Source: Epiperipatus broadwayi (taxonomy: Eukaryota > Onychophora > Udeonychophora > Euonychophora > Peripatidae). From it: a stretch of 64,000 nucleotides of DNA. Shown here piece after piece: positions 21,450 to 34,300 of the stretch. The notes under the pieces are model-generated. The model saw nothing but the letters and a program-made list of their open reading frames with translations, was not told the origin of the DNA and did not search any database. The position numbers were made by a program, and so were the translations under genes. The DNA lies in the NCBI GenBank assembly GCA_028023455.1, contig JAQFVV010012423.1, forward strand, positions 7,980,269-8,044,268, given 5' to 3'. The first letter of the stretch is position 1. Each line of letters begins with the position of its first letter.

Positions 21450-24400
21450 CAAGAGTTCCCAATGTGTTCAATATCGACCTTCTTGGGTCAATTTAAACTT
21501 TCTAGGGATTGATAGCTTCAATAAAAACACTTGTGGGTCAATGATTGCAAAAATAGACCCCTTATTACTGCTATTTGTTTGTTACTTTAAAATATCTATG
21601 ATTCTAATAGGTACTTAATTAAGAAGCAAAATAATTAAAAAAAAAACACTTTTTTGATAGAAACACATTACATATCAAACTTGTGAATGAAAAGGGAAAA
21701 TGTGTCATTAAAAGAGTCACATATAAGAATGCATGAGAATACATGTAGCACAAAAATGTATGTGCATTGTCTTATTGAGTGTATCAAAACAAGTATGGAC
21801 AAGAAAAACTGTTGCATGTTCACACTTTCTCATGGTGGGACAAGACAATATTCAATATTAGCAGAATCTATTAATTGCATATGGTCATGCTTTCATAAAA
21901 CACTATAAATTGGTTCATTTGATGTGGCATGTATTTATTTGTGATTTGAACTTTGAATAATTATTATTGAGGAGCAATACTACAAAAAAGAAAACCAGAG
22001 AACACAGTTTATTTATTTGAGTTTGAACAAAAATCTTCTGTTTCAAGTAAGTACATTCTTTATTGTTTTTTTTTTTGTCAAAATTGTTTGTTAATAAAAG
22101 TTTTTATTTTTAGCAATAATAATATGATGAACCAAAAAAGAAATTCAGACAGTAGAGCTTGGACTATTTGAAGTTAGGATTTCTACTGTCATTATCAAAC
22201 AAACATTTACTAATGTGCTTCATATGCAAAAAAGTCTTTAGCAATGATGCTATGAAACCATCAAAACTAACAGATCACTTCAACAGAATTCACCCTGACC
22301 AAAAAGAAAAAGATTCATCATACTTTCAGTCACTTAAAGATAAAATTCTGAAGAGAACTACAATAAGTAATGTGTTTGCTTCATCATCGAAGCAAAATGA
22401 TGATGGATCAAGGGCATCATACAACATATCTCTACTCATTGTGAAGTCTGGCAAGCCACACACTATAGAGAAAAATTGATTCTACTGACCATTGTAAAAG
22501 TATTGAACACTGTATTCCACAAATCTGTGCAAGATGTTATAAAAAGGATTGATTCCTTTGAGCAATAACATAGTTCAAAGATGTATTGATGAAATGATTC
22601 ACAATTTGGAAAACTGTTTGTATAATCATTTGCAAAAAAATGTTTTTTCTTCCAATTGAACAAGTCAATGTTACTCAGTAACAAAGCTTTGTAGTTGACA
22701 TATATTCACTTTATTTAAGATCAGTAAATGCATGAAAAGTTACTTTTTTCTAGAACTTTAGAAACTGACACCAGAAATGAATCGATTTTAATTTAGTGGA
22801 ATTATTTTTCAGGAAAAAAATAATTCCATTGACAAATATAAGATTTGTTCTGACAGCTGGTGCACCAGGTATGGTTGGTCATTATCACAGTTTCATAAGT
22901 TACCTGAAATAACATGTACCTGAAGTGCTTGCAGTTCACTGCATAATCCATTGGTAACATTTAGTAGCCAAGAACCTTATCAATAAATTGCATCAACCAC
23001 TTCAGTTTGTAATAATGGCTGTGAACAAAATTCAAAGTAATGCTAATGAAAGCTATGAAGATTTCTGTTAATTGATTCTCCATATGGAATTTCACTGTTT
23101 TCAAAACATTTATGTTTGGCAACATTTTTAGCACTTTTTCAATCTGTTTTAGAGTTTTTGGAAGATGGGGATTCCAGTTTGAAAGAAAATTTACTTAAGA
23201 GTAAAACAGATATTGGTTATTCAACTGACTTATTTGACAAATTTAATGATCTTGAGGCAATTTGAATGTCATCAAAGCAAAATTGGTCATATCGGCTTTT
23301 GTAACCAGATTAATGTTTTTTAAGCAAAATATTGTAAGATCTGAGCTTTCCAGTTCCACAACTTATTTAAGATAGACACAATCCAAGAAAAAACATCTTG
23401 CTGTACATCAATCATTTGGAGGCTCTTCACTTAGGTTTCAAAACTAGGTTCAAAGATATTATATCATTAAAAATACCGGACTGGATAATAAACCCATACA
23501 CTACTGAACTTTGCATAATTGCATATAATTAATTCACTTAGAGCTATGAAGATGAGAGCACATCTCTTGAAAGTGCTTGCAGAATAGTATAATTTTATTT
23601 TGTTTTAAGTATAAAGTAGCTTTGCATTCAGGTGCAATAGCACCTATATTATTTTACAAGTATATTTTATTCGCACGCAAAGTTTCGAGTTAGATTTGAA
23701 TTACAACACTACTAGTGCAAAACCAAGCATAATTTTGCAAGATGAGCTGATACCCATCAGCATGAATGAGGATCTCAAGATATATTTCAAACAGGGTTAT
23801 TGAAATTAAACTGAGAGAGTGCAAACTTCTCAAGAGCTTATGACTATCACCAGCCAATCAGATCAAGCACTGAGACAGAGAATTTAACAAGAAAAAGGTG
23901 GTTTCACCTTCTTCTTTACTTGTCTTTCTATATATCCAAGCCAGTCTAAAACAGGGTTATTAAAAGTTTTGGCTGCAACAAGATGTTCTATTTCTGTAAC
24001 CGACTCTATGAACTGTTGTACAAAAAGTATTTGCTGACAAATCCATTGTCGTATCTGGTAAAGAGAGACTTCAGGGTAGTTTTAAATCTGCTTCAAAACA
24101 GTCATCGATCACATATTACTGAACATGAAAATTTGAAAATGCAATTCACTAATTCAAAACCGGACATAGATAAATTATTGACAGATCACCAGGTGCATCC
24201 ATCTCATTAAAATCAGTTTTCCAAGCTAATTTATTTGTTATTCTTATATTTACAATTCTGATTAAAATCTTTCGTTGGTGTAATTTTGTTGATGTTTAAT
24301 TCTGTCTGAATATCTTTTTTCCACTTCATTTTTGTTTTAATAAAATGATTTCAATATTTATACTTATTTTGAATTTACATATTTATTTTATAAATGTCAA

Positions 24401-24591
24401 AAATTAAAAAAAAAACTGCTCGTATTTTTTTGCTTTAATTTTCGTTAGTGTAGGTTTTGATATTAAATGTTGCACAAAATACTAACATATTCTGTAGTAC
24501 TGCATAAATTTATTAATTTTACTAGGGGATCGACGGTTTTAAAAGTTTTTGGTAAAATAGTCTGCAGAAGAAAAAAGTTTGAGAACTCTTG
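21450..24591 (+). mobile_element. hAT DNA transposon with ZBED5-like pseudogene
   Basis: The left end CAAGAGTTCCCAA (21450) and the right end, read inversely as CAAGAGTTCTCAA (ending 24591), form short imperfect terminal inverted repeats of hAT type. The interior (22120-24210) holds a decayed transposase related to vertebrate ZBED5-type proteins. An 8-bp duplication is expected for hAT but I do not see one. The right flank CTTTAGAG resembles a preferred hAT target, while the left flank differs. Confidence 0.7.
22120..24210 (+). pseudogene. ZBED5-like hAT transposase pseudogene
   Basis: The longest open part (22159-22479, 106 codons) carries a BED zinc finger, CFIC ... HFNRIH, preceded by YLKLGF and followed by TTISN and a KSGKPHTI block, all typical of the ZBED5/hAT family. 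Further downstream, out of frame, come traces of IPLSN (22548), the TDGAPGM motif of the catalytic core (about 22853) and AVHCIIH (about 22935). The last frame (23983-24210) ends LKMQFTNSKPDIDKLL, the usual family C-terminus, which follows the hAT dimerisation region. Many stops and frameshifts are present. It is a transposon relic, not a host gene. Confidence 0.7.
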
Positions 24592-25981
24592 CTTTAGAGC
24601 AAAAGATTTCTGAATTATGCTCATCTGTCATTTTTATTATTTGAATATTATATGACCTATCAAATAATTAACTATTCAATTATTTTTTATGACTCCTTTA
24701 TTATAATCTTTAAGTTTGGTGTTAGCAGCTCTGATTTTTCTTCTTTCAAACATTCAAAGCCATTGCATTTCCTCCTTCATTTATCACATTTATTATATCA
24801 TTTTTCATTTATTTAATGTTCTTTATGTATTCAATAAGTTTGAAATTTCACTTTATTATCAATTTCTAAATTTTGATTTCTACTAAGTTAGCCTCTTCGT
24901 TTTTATGCCTGCATAATGCAGGCATGAATTTTCAAATTATAAACATCCGGTTTCAGCTTAATATTAACAGATATCTACACAGTCTACCATTTTACACCTT
25001 CATTTTCATCTTTCTCTCTAGTTTCAGAAAAAGTAAGCTTTATTTTTCTAGGACAAAAGTTAAAAATTTTATGATAATTTTTGTGATCAAGTAAATTGAA
25101 TTTTTTTGTCTTTCTCAGATTTTTCATTGTTATTGATACAATATTCACCCTGAAAATTACATCGGAAAAAATACAACTTTACATTGATGAACTTTGTGGA
25201 ATGAATATTATTGGGAGCCAATAGTAAGTATTTATTTTTATATATTTTTAAATTATTATTTGAATTTATTTTTTAATTATTATTTGAATTTATATTTGAT
25301 AAAAAATATACAAAAAAATTATCATTGAAACTAACATATATGCTGATCAAAAAATAGCTCGTGATTGTGTAAATTTATAGCGTGAATTATCTGCATTTTT
25401 GGTATGATGTGGGCTTGGGTCCAGTATTTGAATTAGGTGATATGAGACAAAGATAAACATATTTTGCAAATATTGACCCAATTTGGATTTTTCTATAATG
25501 TCTTGCCTGCATTTTAATAATAATAATAAAAATACGCAAATGCTAAAAGTGAAGATTTTGATAGTATATAAACTTAGATCAATTATACACTACAGGAATG
25601 TAAGCTGCATATCAAATGCAAAGACAGGTGAAAGTTGATGAAGCTATTACTAAATTTATGGTCATAGTAGCATGAAGCAATATGAGCCCTCAAAACCTGT
25701 AAAGATAGGATAAATAATACTACATCACACTGACTCTAAACTACTAACTTATGTACCTCAAGCATAACTCTATAATGAATTTAGTATTTCATTCACTTTT
25801 TATTTATTTTGTATATAGTGACTATTTTAGTAATAATTTTTAATAAATTACAAACATTATTGAAGTTCTTTATTATAATATTCAAATTATATTAATTATT
25901 GATCAATATTAACTCCTTGTTATAAGGGATGGTATTAGGTATGACATATTCATTGCAAACCCCTGTACAGAAATAGATTTT
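24592..25981. other. AT-rich DNA, nothing assigned
   Basis: I see no convincing gene. The frame at 24873-25094 looks random. A TTATTATTTGAATTTAT segment is doubled near 25250-25300. Confidence 0.4.
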
Positions 25982-25986
25982 GAAGG

Positions 25987-26692
25987 TTCAGTGTCCAGCG
26001 CACTCTATTGTTCGCTGGATTGCAACTATCAATAACACAATATAAAATAATTAATGAGGCAGCCTGGCAAGTAGGTTTAAATAACGAAGATTTATTTATA
26101 GGATTATATATGAGTTAATCACTACTAATATATAAAAAGTATGAATAATATACACACGCTATTATTATTATATATAAATAAGGGGCCCGAAGGCAGAGTA
26201 AAATAATAAAGAGATCAGTACGACCTGTTATAGTTCCCTAGGTTTACTTTGGCACGTCTGAAGGTAAACCTCTCCGCAAGAGTAGGTGAAGCAAAGGAGC
26301 TGACTGGAGCACCCGAGGAAATGGCACATCTACCTTTCAAGAGCTTCACTTAGCAAGTGTCCTCTCTCAGTTCAATATTAGATCCATTACTTGTCATGCC
26401 TTGATTTTGAAGTAGCCTCCCTTCATTGGCCATTCACTGTCCACATGGTGGTCATCTCTTTAGTTCCTATACGATCCCTGATTAGATAATGCCATGCCTT
26501 TAGCATTGTCTATTTTAAGCAATGGCTTTGTATACATTATCTAACCTTCTTGATGAATTACTTTATAGTTTAGTGTTAATATATCATTTAATTATTTACA
26601 ATACACCATTAGCAATCTGTTAGTTTTACATTTATTTTTATTACTAGTTAACCGTATTTTTTATATACATGCACATACACACACATTTAGCA
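25987..26692 (-). repeat. 3' LTR of the minus-strand gypsy element
   Basis: On the minus strand it begins TGCTAAATGTGTG directly after the PPT and ends GGACACTGAA. It is about 706 bp and differs from the copy at 49738-50444 at roughly 4% of positions by eye. It contains a purine-rich ATAATAAT stretch and no coding sequence. Confidence 0.8.
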
Positions 26693-27106
26693 TACCTCCC
26701 CCAAGTTCAGAGATAGAGTTTTAGTTTGTTGATTTTTTTTTTCTGAACTTAGCACGTAATTACTGAGGTGGGAGGGAATTTTACTTTCCCTCTTAGAACA
26801 TTGGGGGATGTCCGATTCTGTGTCTGGAGCATCATCTTTTCTCGGAAATGGCTGGGGCGTTTGTTGTATACTTTCGTCTTTACGCAATTGATTTATGTGT
26901 TTGCGTAACTCTCTTCCATTCTCCATTTGTACAGCAACCACTTGCTTACTTAAATGTCGCACAATTTCCGCTTTAATCCAGAGTCTATCCTGATTATTTC
27001 TAACCCATACGTGGACTTGTGGTGAGAATTTATAGTTTCTGCCTGAAGGTACTTCAGTGCCCTTCATTGGTATAATTTTGTCAAGCTTGTTCGCAGTCTG
27101 TGACAT
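26687..27106 (-). pseudogene. Gypsy integrase C-terminal region
   Basis: A 139-codon frame continuing the integrase after a frameshift near 27090. It contains a basic NYKFSPQVHVWVRNNQDRLW segment, an IVRHLSKQVVAVQMENGR beta-rich stretch and HINQLR, the pattern at the C-terminal end of K02A2.6-like integrases. A Ser/Pro-rich tail follows and ends within the PPT-LTR junction. It ends the element's coding region. Confidence 0.7.
26693..26703 (-). other. Polypurine tract
   Basis: GGGGGAGGTA on the minus strand lies immediately before the LTR start TGCTAAATG, as expected for second-strand priming. Confidence 0.75.
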
Positions 27107-28358
27107 AGATATTTCTCTGCGGGTGATTTACCTGACTTAGCTGTAGGTGTAGAGTGTTGATAAAGAAGCGCGTTAAAGACTGCTTTGTGCAGACTTTGTT
27201 TTCCCATTTTATTGATGCGGATTTTAAATTCTGTACAGTTTTTTTAGCCAGTCCATTTGATTGGGGGTGGTAAGGTGGAGTAAATATGTGGTTAATTCCC
27301 CATTCATGCATCAAGTAAGCGAACTTTTCTGATGTAAAACCTGTGCCGTTGTCGGATACTAGGGTTTCTGGGAGACCGTGGTATGCGAATATTTCCAACA
27401 GTTTGTCGATGGCTTCATCCGAACCTGTGTTTTTAACCATTTTATATTCAGCCCATCCTGAATAGGCATCCACTGCTACTAGAAATAATTGTCCTTGAAT
27501 AGGACTGCAGTGATCTATGTGAATTCTCTGCCATGGCTTGTCTGCTTCTTGCCAGGACTCGAATTTGGCTGAGGGTGCATTTGCACATGACTGGCAGTTT
27601 GTGCCATTTTTTATGCATTGCTCTATGTCACTGTTAATTTTTGGCCACCAGACATAACTACGAGCTAACGCTTTCGCCCTTACAATGCCCGGATGACCTT
27701 CATGCAATAAATTAAGTATTTGTGACCTGCTGCTTATGGGGATTAGTACTTGATCACCTCTGAGTATACAGTCTTTGCAAATGGACAGTTGTTCTCGAGC
27801 TTTCCATAGCTCTATGTGCAAGAAAGATGGTCTTTGTTTTGGCCAACTTTTGCTGATTTTTTCCATGATCCATCTGTAGCCAGCGTCTTCTCTGGTCCAT
27901 GCGGCTACCTTTGCGCTGTTAAGTGTCTGGCTGTTTAGTGTGTCGATATAGTTAATTTCTACATCGTTTACTTCTTTCTCGAGCTGATCTGGCATTCGCG
28001 ATAATGCATCAGCATGACCGATTTTCATGCCTTTTTTGTATTCGAGATTATAATTGTAACCTGTGAGTATGTTAAGCCATCTCAACATATGAGGGCTTAA
28101 ATGTTCAGGCATCTGTTTCGTGCCTAGAATTCCCAAGAGTGGCTTATGGTTGGTTATTAATTGGAAAGGACGTCCATATAGATATTGGTGGAATTTACAA
28201 ACTCCGAACACTATGGCGAGGGCTTCCTTGTCTAGCTGGCTGTAGTTCTTTTCCACCTTGGACAAGTTGTGCGACGCGTATGCTATAGGATGTTCTCCGG
28301 AGTGGGATGGATGGCATATCACTGCCTCCATGCCATTTTCTGATGCATCAGTTGTCAC
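27081..28358 (-). pseudogene. Gypsy RNase H and integrase
   Basis: A 425-codon frame. RNase H spans residues 1-120: the Asp of TTDAS (4), Glu (45, KEALAIV) and the TNHKPL site, where residue 70 is Asn instead of the usual Asp. The integrase spans about 215-400. The zinc-binding region HEGHPG...CIKNGTNCQSC has Gly where the first paired Cys is expected. DDE residues are D282 (HIDHC) and D336 (SDNG), but the catalytic Glu position in SNGLAKKTVQ is Lys (372). The enzyme would be inactive. The frame itself is long and unbroken, so decay is recent or mild. It is closest to K02A2.6-like Ty3/gypsy polyproteins. Confidence 0.85.
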
Positions 28359-28457
28359 GGTTACCTCACACTCGCTGTCATAATGGACCAGTAGTTTATT
28401 TGATGTGAGAAGGGCTTTGGTGTGGAGAAATGCTTGCTCTTGTGCTGCTTCCCAATT

Positions 28458-28946
28458 TCATTTCTGGTTTTTTTTTAATAATTCGTACAGCGTTGTCGCT
28501 ATGTGTGCTTTGCCATTCAGGAAGTTTTCAAAATAGTTCACCAGGCCCAAAAAGGCCTGTAGTTGTTTTACATTATTTGGTCTTCTGGTGTCAGATACTG
28601 CTTTAACTTTTTCAGGGGAGGGGATTATTCCTGAGTTTGACACTATGTGATCCAGAAATTTTATTTCAGTAGCCTTCCAAATACATTTTTTCTCATTTAA
28701 TTTTGCTCCAAATTCCTCCAGTCTTTGGAAAACTTTTGAAATACGAGTGCTCAATTCATTTTCTGAATTGGCAGTGACCAATATATCGTCAAAGTAGGGG
28801 ATGACGCCTTCGAGTCCGTTTAGAAGAGTCTCCACTTTTGCTTGAAATATACTTGGTGCTGAAGCTATTTCGAATGGTAGACATTTGCATTTAAATAAAC
28901 CTATGTGTGTAGTAAGTGTTAGAATGTTCACAGTGGGGTAGCCCAC
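28458..28946 (-). pseudogene. Gypsy reverse transcriptase, palm onward
   Basis: A 162-codon frame with LFKCKCLPFEIASAPSIFQ (about 17-35), motif C YFDD (51-54), EKKCIW, FLDHIVSNSGI and the AFLGLVNYF connection. The two catalytic Asp of YFDD are intact. The upstream RT part including motif A is missing: the preceding WATP block near 28950 joins directly to sequence after motif A, so about 60-70 codons appear deleted. The frame breaks again at a T-rich run before RNase H. Confidence 0.8.
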
Positions 28947-28984
28947 TCGGCTTCTTCTGTTGCTTCAAGCATGCCATCTTTAAC

Positions 28985-29237
28985 CAATTGCTTTATTTCC
29001 TCCGCTATTTTTTCTTTTTGAGTGTAAGGAATCTTTCATTGTCTACAAATTATAAGCACTGCTTCTGGCAATAATTCTAATGAAACTGGTTTTGTTTTTA
29101 TTGTTCCCAGTTCTCCATCGAAACGTTTAGGAAAACGCTGTCTGATATTTTTTTCAATGTCAATATTTTTGACCCAAGCAATTTTTATTCCCAGTTGCTT
29201 ATAACGATCCAGAGAAGGACTTAACATCATCTGCACT
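28985..29237 (-). pseudogene. Gypsy protease end and RT start (copy A)
   Basis: The frame at 29036-29257 reads LSPSLDRYKQLGIKIAWVKN, then FPKRFDGELGTIKTKP. This is the protease-RT linker of the same gypsy family. About 210 bp of it (28985-29203) recurs at 37263-37475 with roughly 6-7% differences by eye. The protease portion upstream is cut off by the insert beginning near 29238. Confidence 0.65.
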
Positions 29238-30315
29238 ATGGGGCACCATCTAGGCATTTGAACCTAGAAAAATTTATAAAGTAGGCAGATACGTAAGTCA
29301 AAAAAAAATTATTTTATTTATATATTTTGATATCTGGTCATTAGCCCAAGTCACTAGCTCAGGGAGTAGCAGAGATTTAATAATATAATATCTTATCTAA
29401 TTATATTTCAATATTAAAAAATAAATAAAATAAGCCACTGCCAGTAATTAACATCCAAAAATTTATTTACGCACACACATATATATATATTGTGCCCTTT
29501 TCTATAGGCCAGTAATAGTTTATAACAGTCAATTACTAAAAAATTTTAAATTTAGAATATGTTCATTTAATACATTAATTATATTAAGTCAATTATATCT
29601 TTAAAGTACAATTTGAAGCTAAAGAGAATACATAGTATATAAAATCATTTAAAAATGGTTATGTAAAGCTTAAAATATTGTTGCATATGGTTGTAAAAGC
29701 TGGCCATATTAAATAACACAGCTATAAATAATTAAAAGTATATTTAAAAATTCGATTTTAATAGTTTAAAAACGTATAATTTAATAAATGCTATGTTTAA
29801 ATTTGTAATCATATTTAAATAGTCAAAATTAATATAGTATATTTTAAAATAAACTTTGTGATGGTGAAAATTATATCTAGTTCTATATTTTCTAAATTAT
29901 TCTTCCAAATTTTTTATAATTATTTTATATAATATAATAAGTGTATCAATTTTATAAATCTAGGCAGAGAAATAGATTAAAAATCGTCTGTCAAAGTTAT
30001 TAATCATGTGACTTTTAATATATACTCTCTCACACACGCTTGTTTGAAATAATAACAAAGTTTAAAATATTTTAAAAGTTATATTATAGAATTGGATAGA
30101 ATTATTGTCTATCATAAAAGTAAATAGTATTAAACATTAAGTTAACTATCATATGTAATGTTTTAAGTAATGTAATAAAGATGAATACAGATATATAAAA
30201 ATTAAATATTTTATTTAAATAAAAATAGATAAATTGAATATTAAGAAATGGAATAAGTTATTAAATGTTATTTTAAATGTTATTTTAAAAGTTATTTTAA
30301 AAGATTAAATAATTT
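29238..30315. other. Left part of the ~8-kb insert, AT-rich
   Basis: The insert starts with ATGGGGCACCAT (29238-29249), the same 12 bases that follow the PBS at 46540, then a CTAGG...CCTAG palindrome. The remainder has no coding frame. It may be leader or LTR sequence of another LTR element. Confidence 0.35.
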
Positions 30316-30323
30316 AAATAAAG

Positions 30324-31345
30324 GGTCGTGGTTGGCAGACTGTACTGTCGCCGCTAGAGGTGCTGTTTCTGTGTTTTCACACAGAACATACAGGGTAGGG
30401 GCCTCAAAAGCCTATTATTTTGAAATTATGTTGTTAGTATAAGACATTTTTAGTTATTAAAATGATTCTAAAATTTTAAATACAATTTCAATAAATATTT
30501 ATGCTTTTAATATTATTGTGAGAGGTAGTTTTGATAAAAAGATCTTCGAATTATTTTGCTTGCGAGTAACAAGCACACACTATATGCAGCACGCAAATAA
30601 CACTTTATTTTTCAAATAGTAATCTATAAACCAAATATAATTTATATTACTTTAAAATTTATTGAAAATATTAATTGAAAGTTAAAAAAAAGTTTTACAA
30701 ACAATAATCTTTTAAAATAATACATTTTTGACGATATACTGCCGTAGGGAAAAAATTAGCTTTTTTTTTTTTTTAAAAAAAAAACAGACCGTAACTCACG
30801 TTTTGTTTTATTTACAAAAAAAAAAAAACCACTTTTAGAGTAAATAATTAAAAAAACAGATCGCTTTTTACAAAGTCATACTTTAAAAATACATCGATTC
30901 ATGAAATGGTGAAATAGAATGTAAAATTATTACGTTTGACCATATATTTAAATAGTTATGACTTTATAAATTATTCACCCTGTACATTATAGGCCCTGAA
31001 TGTTTTAAGTACTATGTTCATAAACTTAGTAATGAGGCATTTAGAGGTTGTGTTTTTACCGTGTGTACGTGGAGAAACAGGGCGTAGTGGGCTAGAATCT
31101 TGGTAGTTTCGATAGCAGCGACACATAAGCTAGATGTGTTTACGGCAATCAGCGCCACCTAGGTTCTTGGTGCAGACGCCAGCTGCCAGCCAGCTTGTGG
31201 AAGGTTCCTTCGACACATGGTGAACAGCGCCACCTATTGGCAGAAAAAGCGTTGTCTGCTTTTGAGGCCCCTACCTTGTATGTTCTGTGTGAAAACATAG
31301 AAACAGCGCCTCTAGCGGCGACAGTACTGTCTGCCAACCACGACC
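30324..31345. mobile_element. Non-autonomous DNA transposon with 8-bp duplication
   Basis: Terminal inverted repeats of about 87 bp begin GGTCGTGGTTGGCAG at both ends and stay closely matched through GGGGCCTCAAAAGC. The 8-bp repeat AAATAAAG lies at 30316-30323 and 31346-31353. The 1022-bp interior is mostly AT-rich, except a GC-richer part at 31020-31250 with two CAGCGCCACCT units. No transposase is present. An 8-bp duplication points to hAT, Merlin or P-type transposase, and the termini do not show the usual hAT CA.GG start. Confidence 0.8.
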
Positions 31346-31353
31346 AAATAAAG

Positions 31354-34300
31354 TTATAATTGAATTAAAAGTGGTATTTTAAATAATATTTTTTAAATTT
31401 TATTATGTCATAATTTCTAATTTTGAAATTCAATTCTACTTGAAATTGAAAATATGTAAATTTGTTCTCAAGCTAAAGTAAGAATTAACCAATAGGAATA
31501 GGTATTCTTACAAACTATAAATATGATTTGCATGGGGTTATCGGGGGAGATTAATAATGTATTGAAACTGGAGAAAGGTAAATTATAACTATCAAAAGAT
31601 AGTATTTTAAAATTTTTTATTTTAGTCAATTTTTTTTAGTACTTTCTCATAATTTATTTTTAAAAAAAAACTAATTGATAATTTTTAACAGTAACTTGCA
31701 AAAAAGAGAGTGTAAACTAAAAAATATTTTAATAATTTCGTTTAACATGCTTTGTTAAATTTTCTAAAGTTCCTTTATCAGTCGTATTTTATCTAAAAAT
31801 TTAACCTAAACTTCACAATAAAAATGGATATACCGTGGAATAAAATGAATATAAGTTGTAATGCTGAAAAAATATTTGAAATATTTATTGATACAGTTTT
31901 ATTAATATTTCACCGAAGAACTGTTTTGGTACATAAAAACCACAGCTCGGACATTATACGGAGTCTAAAAATGTATTGAAACGTATTATTTATAAGCTGA
32001 TCCAAGATTTGTTTTTAAATAGTAATAAGACAATTATATTTCATGGATTATTTTATATAATATGATATTCAAAGGAGTAAAATGTTATATCCTTTCTGAA
32101 GGTAACATTTTTATTTTATTTTAAAATGATATATAAAAAATACCAAATGAAAGTTTAAATGTATCAAGAAGGAAACAGAGATAAAAAGTGAACACATAGA
32201 TGAATAAAAAAAATGGATCCATGGAAATACAAATAGTACTTAAAAGTTTATCGAATATTTTTAAAGTTAAATTAGATGGATTGATGTATCAGATACACAG
32301 AGAATATTGGTAGAGAAGATTAAGAAGCTTCACGGGATTAATTGATATTATGATTTAATAATTATCATCCTAAAAACTAAAACCAAGGATTATTTTCTAA
32401 ATTTTACTAAATGGATTAATAATTATTTTGTTTTAAACTTTAATGCGCTTGGAGAAGAACATTTTGGAAAACTCTAGAGAAAATAATAAACATTTTGGAC
32501 TTATCAGGAACTATCGTCAAGAAAATATGTAACTATAGTTTTTATTTTTTTTATTTTGTTAACCTAGTTTAAATCTAAATTTTTATATAAGATTAGGAAA
32601 AACATAAAAACATTAATTTATTAATATTAAAATTTTATAATATAACAATCTAATAATTTAGCTAAAAATATTTTAATATGAAGTGTATGGGTATGAATTT
32701 TTTTATATCTGCAATGCTCAAGTGGACAAAGGAAGCCTACTGAACACGATGACTAGATAAAGGTTATTGGTAATAATAATAACTATTAATAATTTTATAA
32801 TGTATATTTTTTTGTGTGTTTTCTTTAGATCATCTATGGATAGTAAGAACGAAGTATAAAAGTTTTTTTTACTTATATGTACCGCATTTCATACAACATT
32901 TTAAAAAACATTATGAGATAGGATTGATTTGAAAATATGCATACGAGATTATTATTATTATTTTTTTATTATTAGTGATATAATCGAACATAACAAATAA
33001 TTATGTGATTCTTTTAAAATTTTCATGTTATGGGATATTCAAATATTGTCTAAGTAGATCGTATATGATTAAACATACAGAGCAATGAAGTAAGCAACTT
33101 TTCTTATGGGATAGTAATATTGTTTAACTATTAATGAATTTTATTTATTGTTTTGTAAATGCAGATAGTTTTTTATCGATGTAAGATGTAAAAAAATCTT
33201 GAGAAATAATGTTGAGATAGTGGCTTGGAAGTACTTAGTGAACAGGAAACCGAGATGATGTTTTAAGAAATAGGATGTTATAAGGAATGGAAATAATATT
33301 TAGTCTTTATGTGAATATCAGCATAGTTAACAAAGCCCTATGACTGATACACATTTTATTGGACAGTGTTTATATTTCTTTAAATATTTGATGTTCTAAT
33401 AAAGCTGAAGAAATAGCTTTAACATCGTCCCTGTACTAGAGGATATTAGGCAGGTAAATGTCATACCTCTTCGCACTGTACCATGATTTTGAGATATGTT
33501 AAGAGTAATACTCTAGCTTTCTTCCTTAATCCTATGCATCTGTTTTCGCTATCTTTATTTCATGCAACTGCATCGTTTAGTAAGATATGTTAAAAGAAAT
33601 GATAAATAATTTAGAACTAAGGTTATGCTATCATTTTTGGATAAGATTAGTTTATTTGCTTATAAGGAGGAGAATATTATAACTTAAAATTGAAGATCCA
33701 AAGTATCCTAAGGAAAGAAAAGAATCATAGAATATATTTTGAATTTTATTTCGGAAATTAAATATAATTTTTTTTAAAATAAAGTATCTAAACAAAGATA
33801 TTTTCTTTAAAGTGATAATAATTTTAAATGCTTTAGTATTATTTTTTTTAAGAGAAAAATAAGTATTGCATATTTTTTGAAATACAATAGTACAAAGTAA
33901 ATTATGTAAACAATATGCATAGTATATTTTTTGTTTATTGATTAACAGACATGTATTGATGATTACACTTATATCATACTAAAATAAGGCTTAAAGAAGA
34001 ATATATTATGATTAGTAAACATTGTGTGATAAATACTAAAATCTAGTACTGAATTTTGGATAATATTTTGTGTAACATCTTTGACTTTGCAAGATGAAAT
34101 TTTTTTTTAATATTTTTGAGAAATCCATACTCATTATAAAATTTTGTTTTCTATAGAATGTTTTTCTAAGTATGAATTTTTAAAATAAGATAGTTTAATA
34201 ATATTAAGGATAAAATGCTGTTGCTAATAAAGTAGATAAATATATTTTGTAATAAATTAACCATAATGAGAAACCAAATAGTAACATTTTTTTTAAATTT

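Noticed and set aside
31149-31337. Minus-strand 62-codon frame with Cys and Trp residues
   Set aside because: It lies across the inverted repeat and GC-richer end of the transposon at 30324-31345 and has no family resemblance, so it is a by-product of that sequence.
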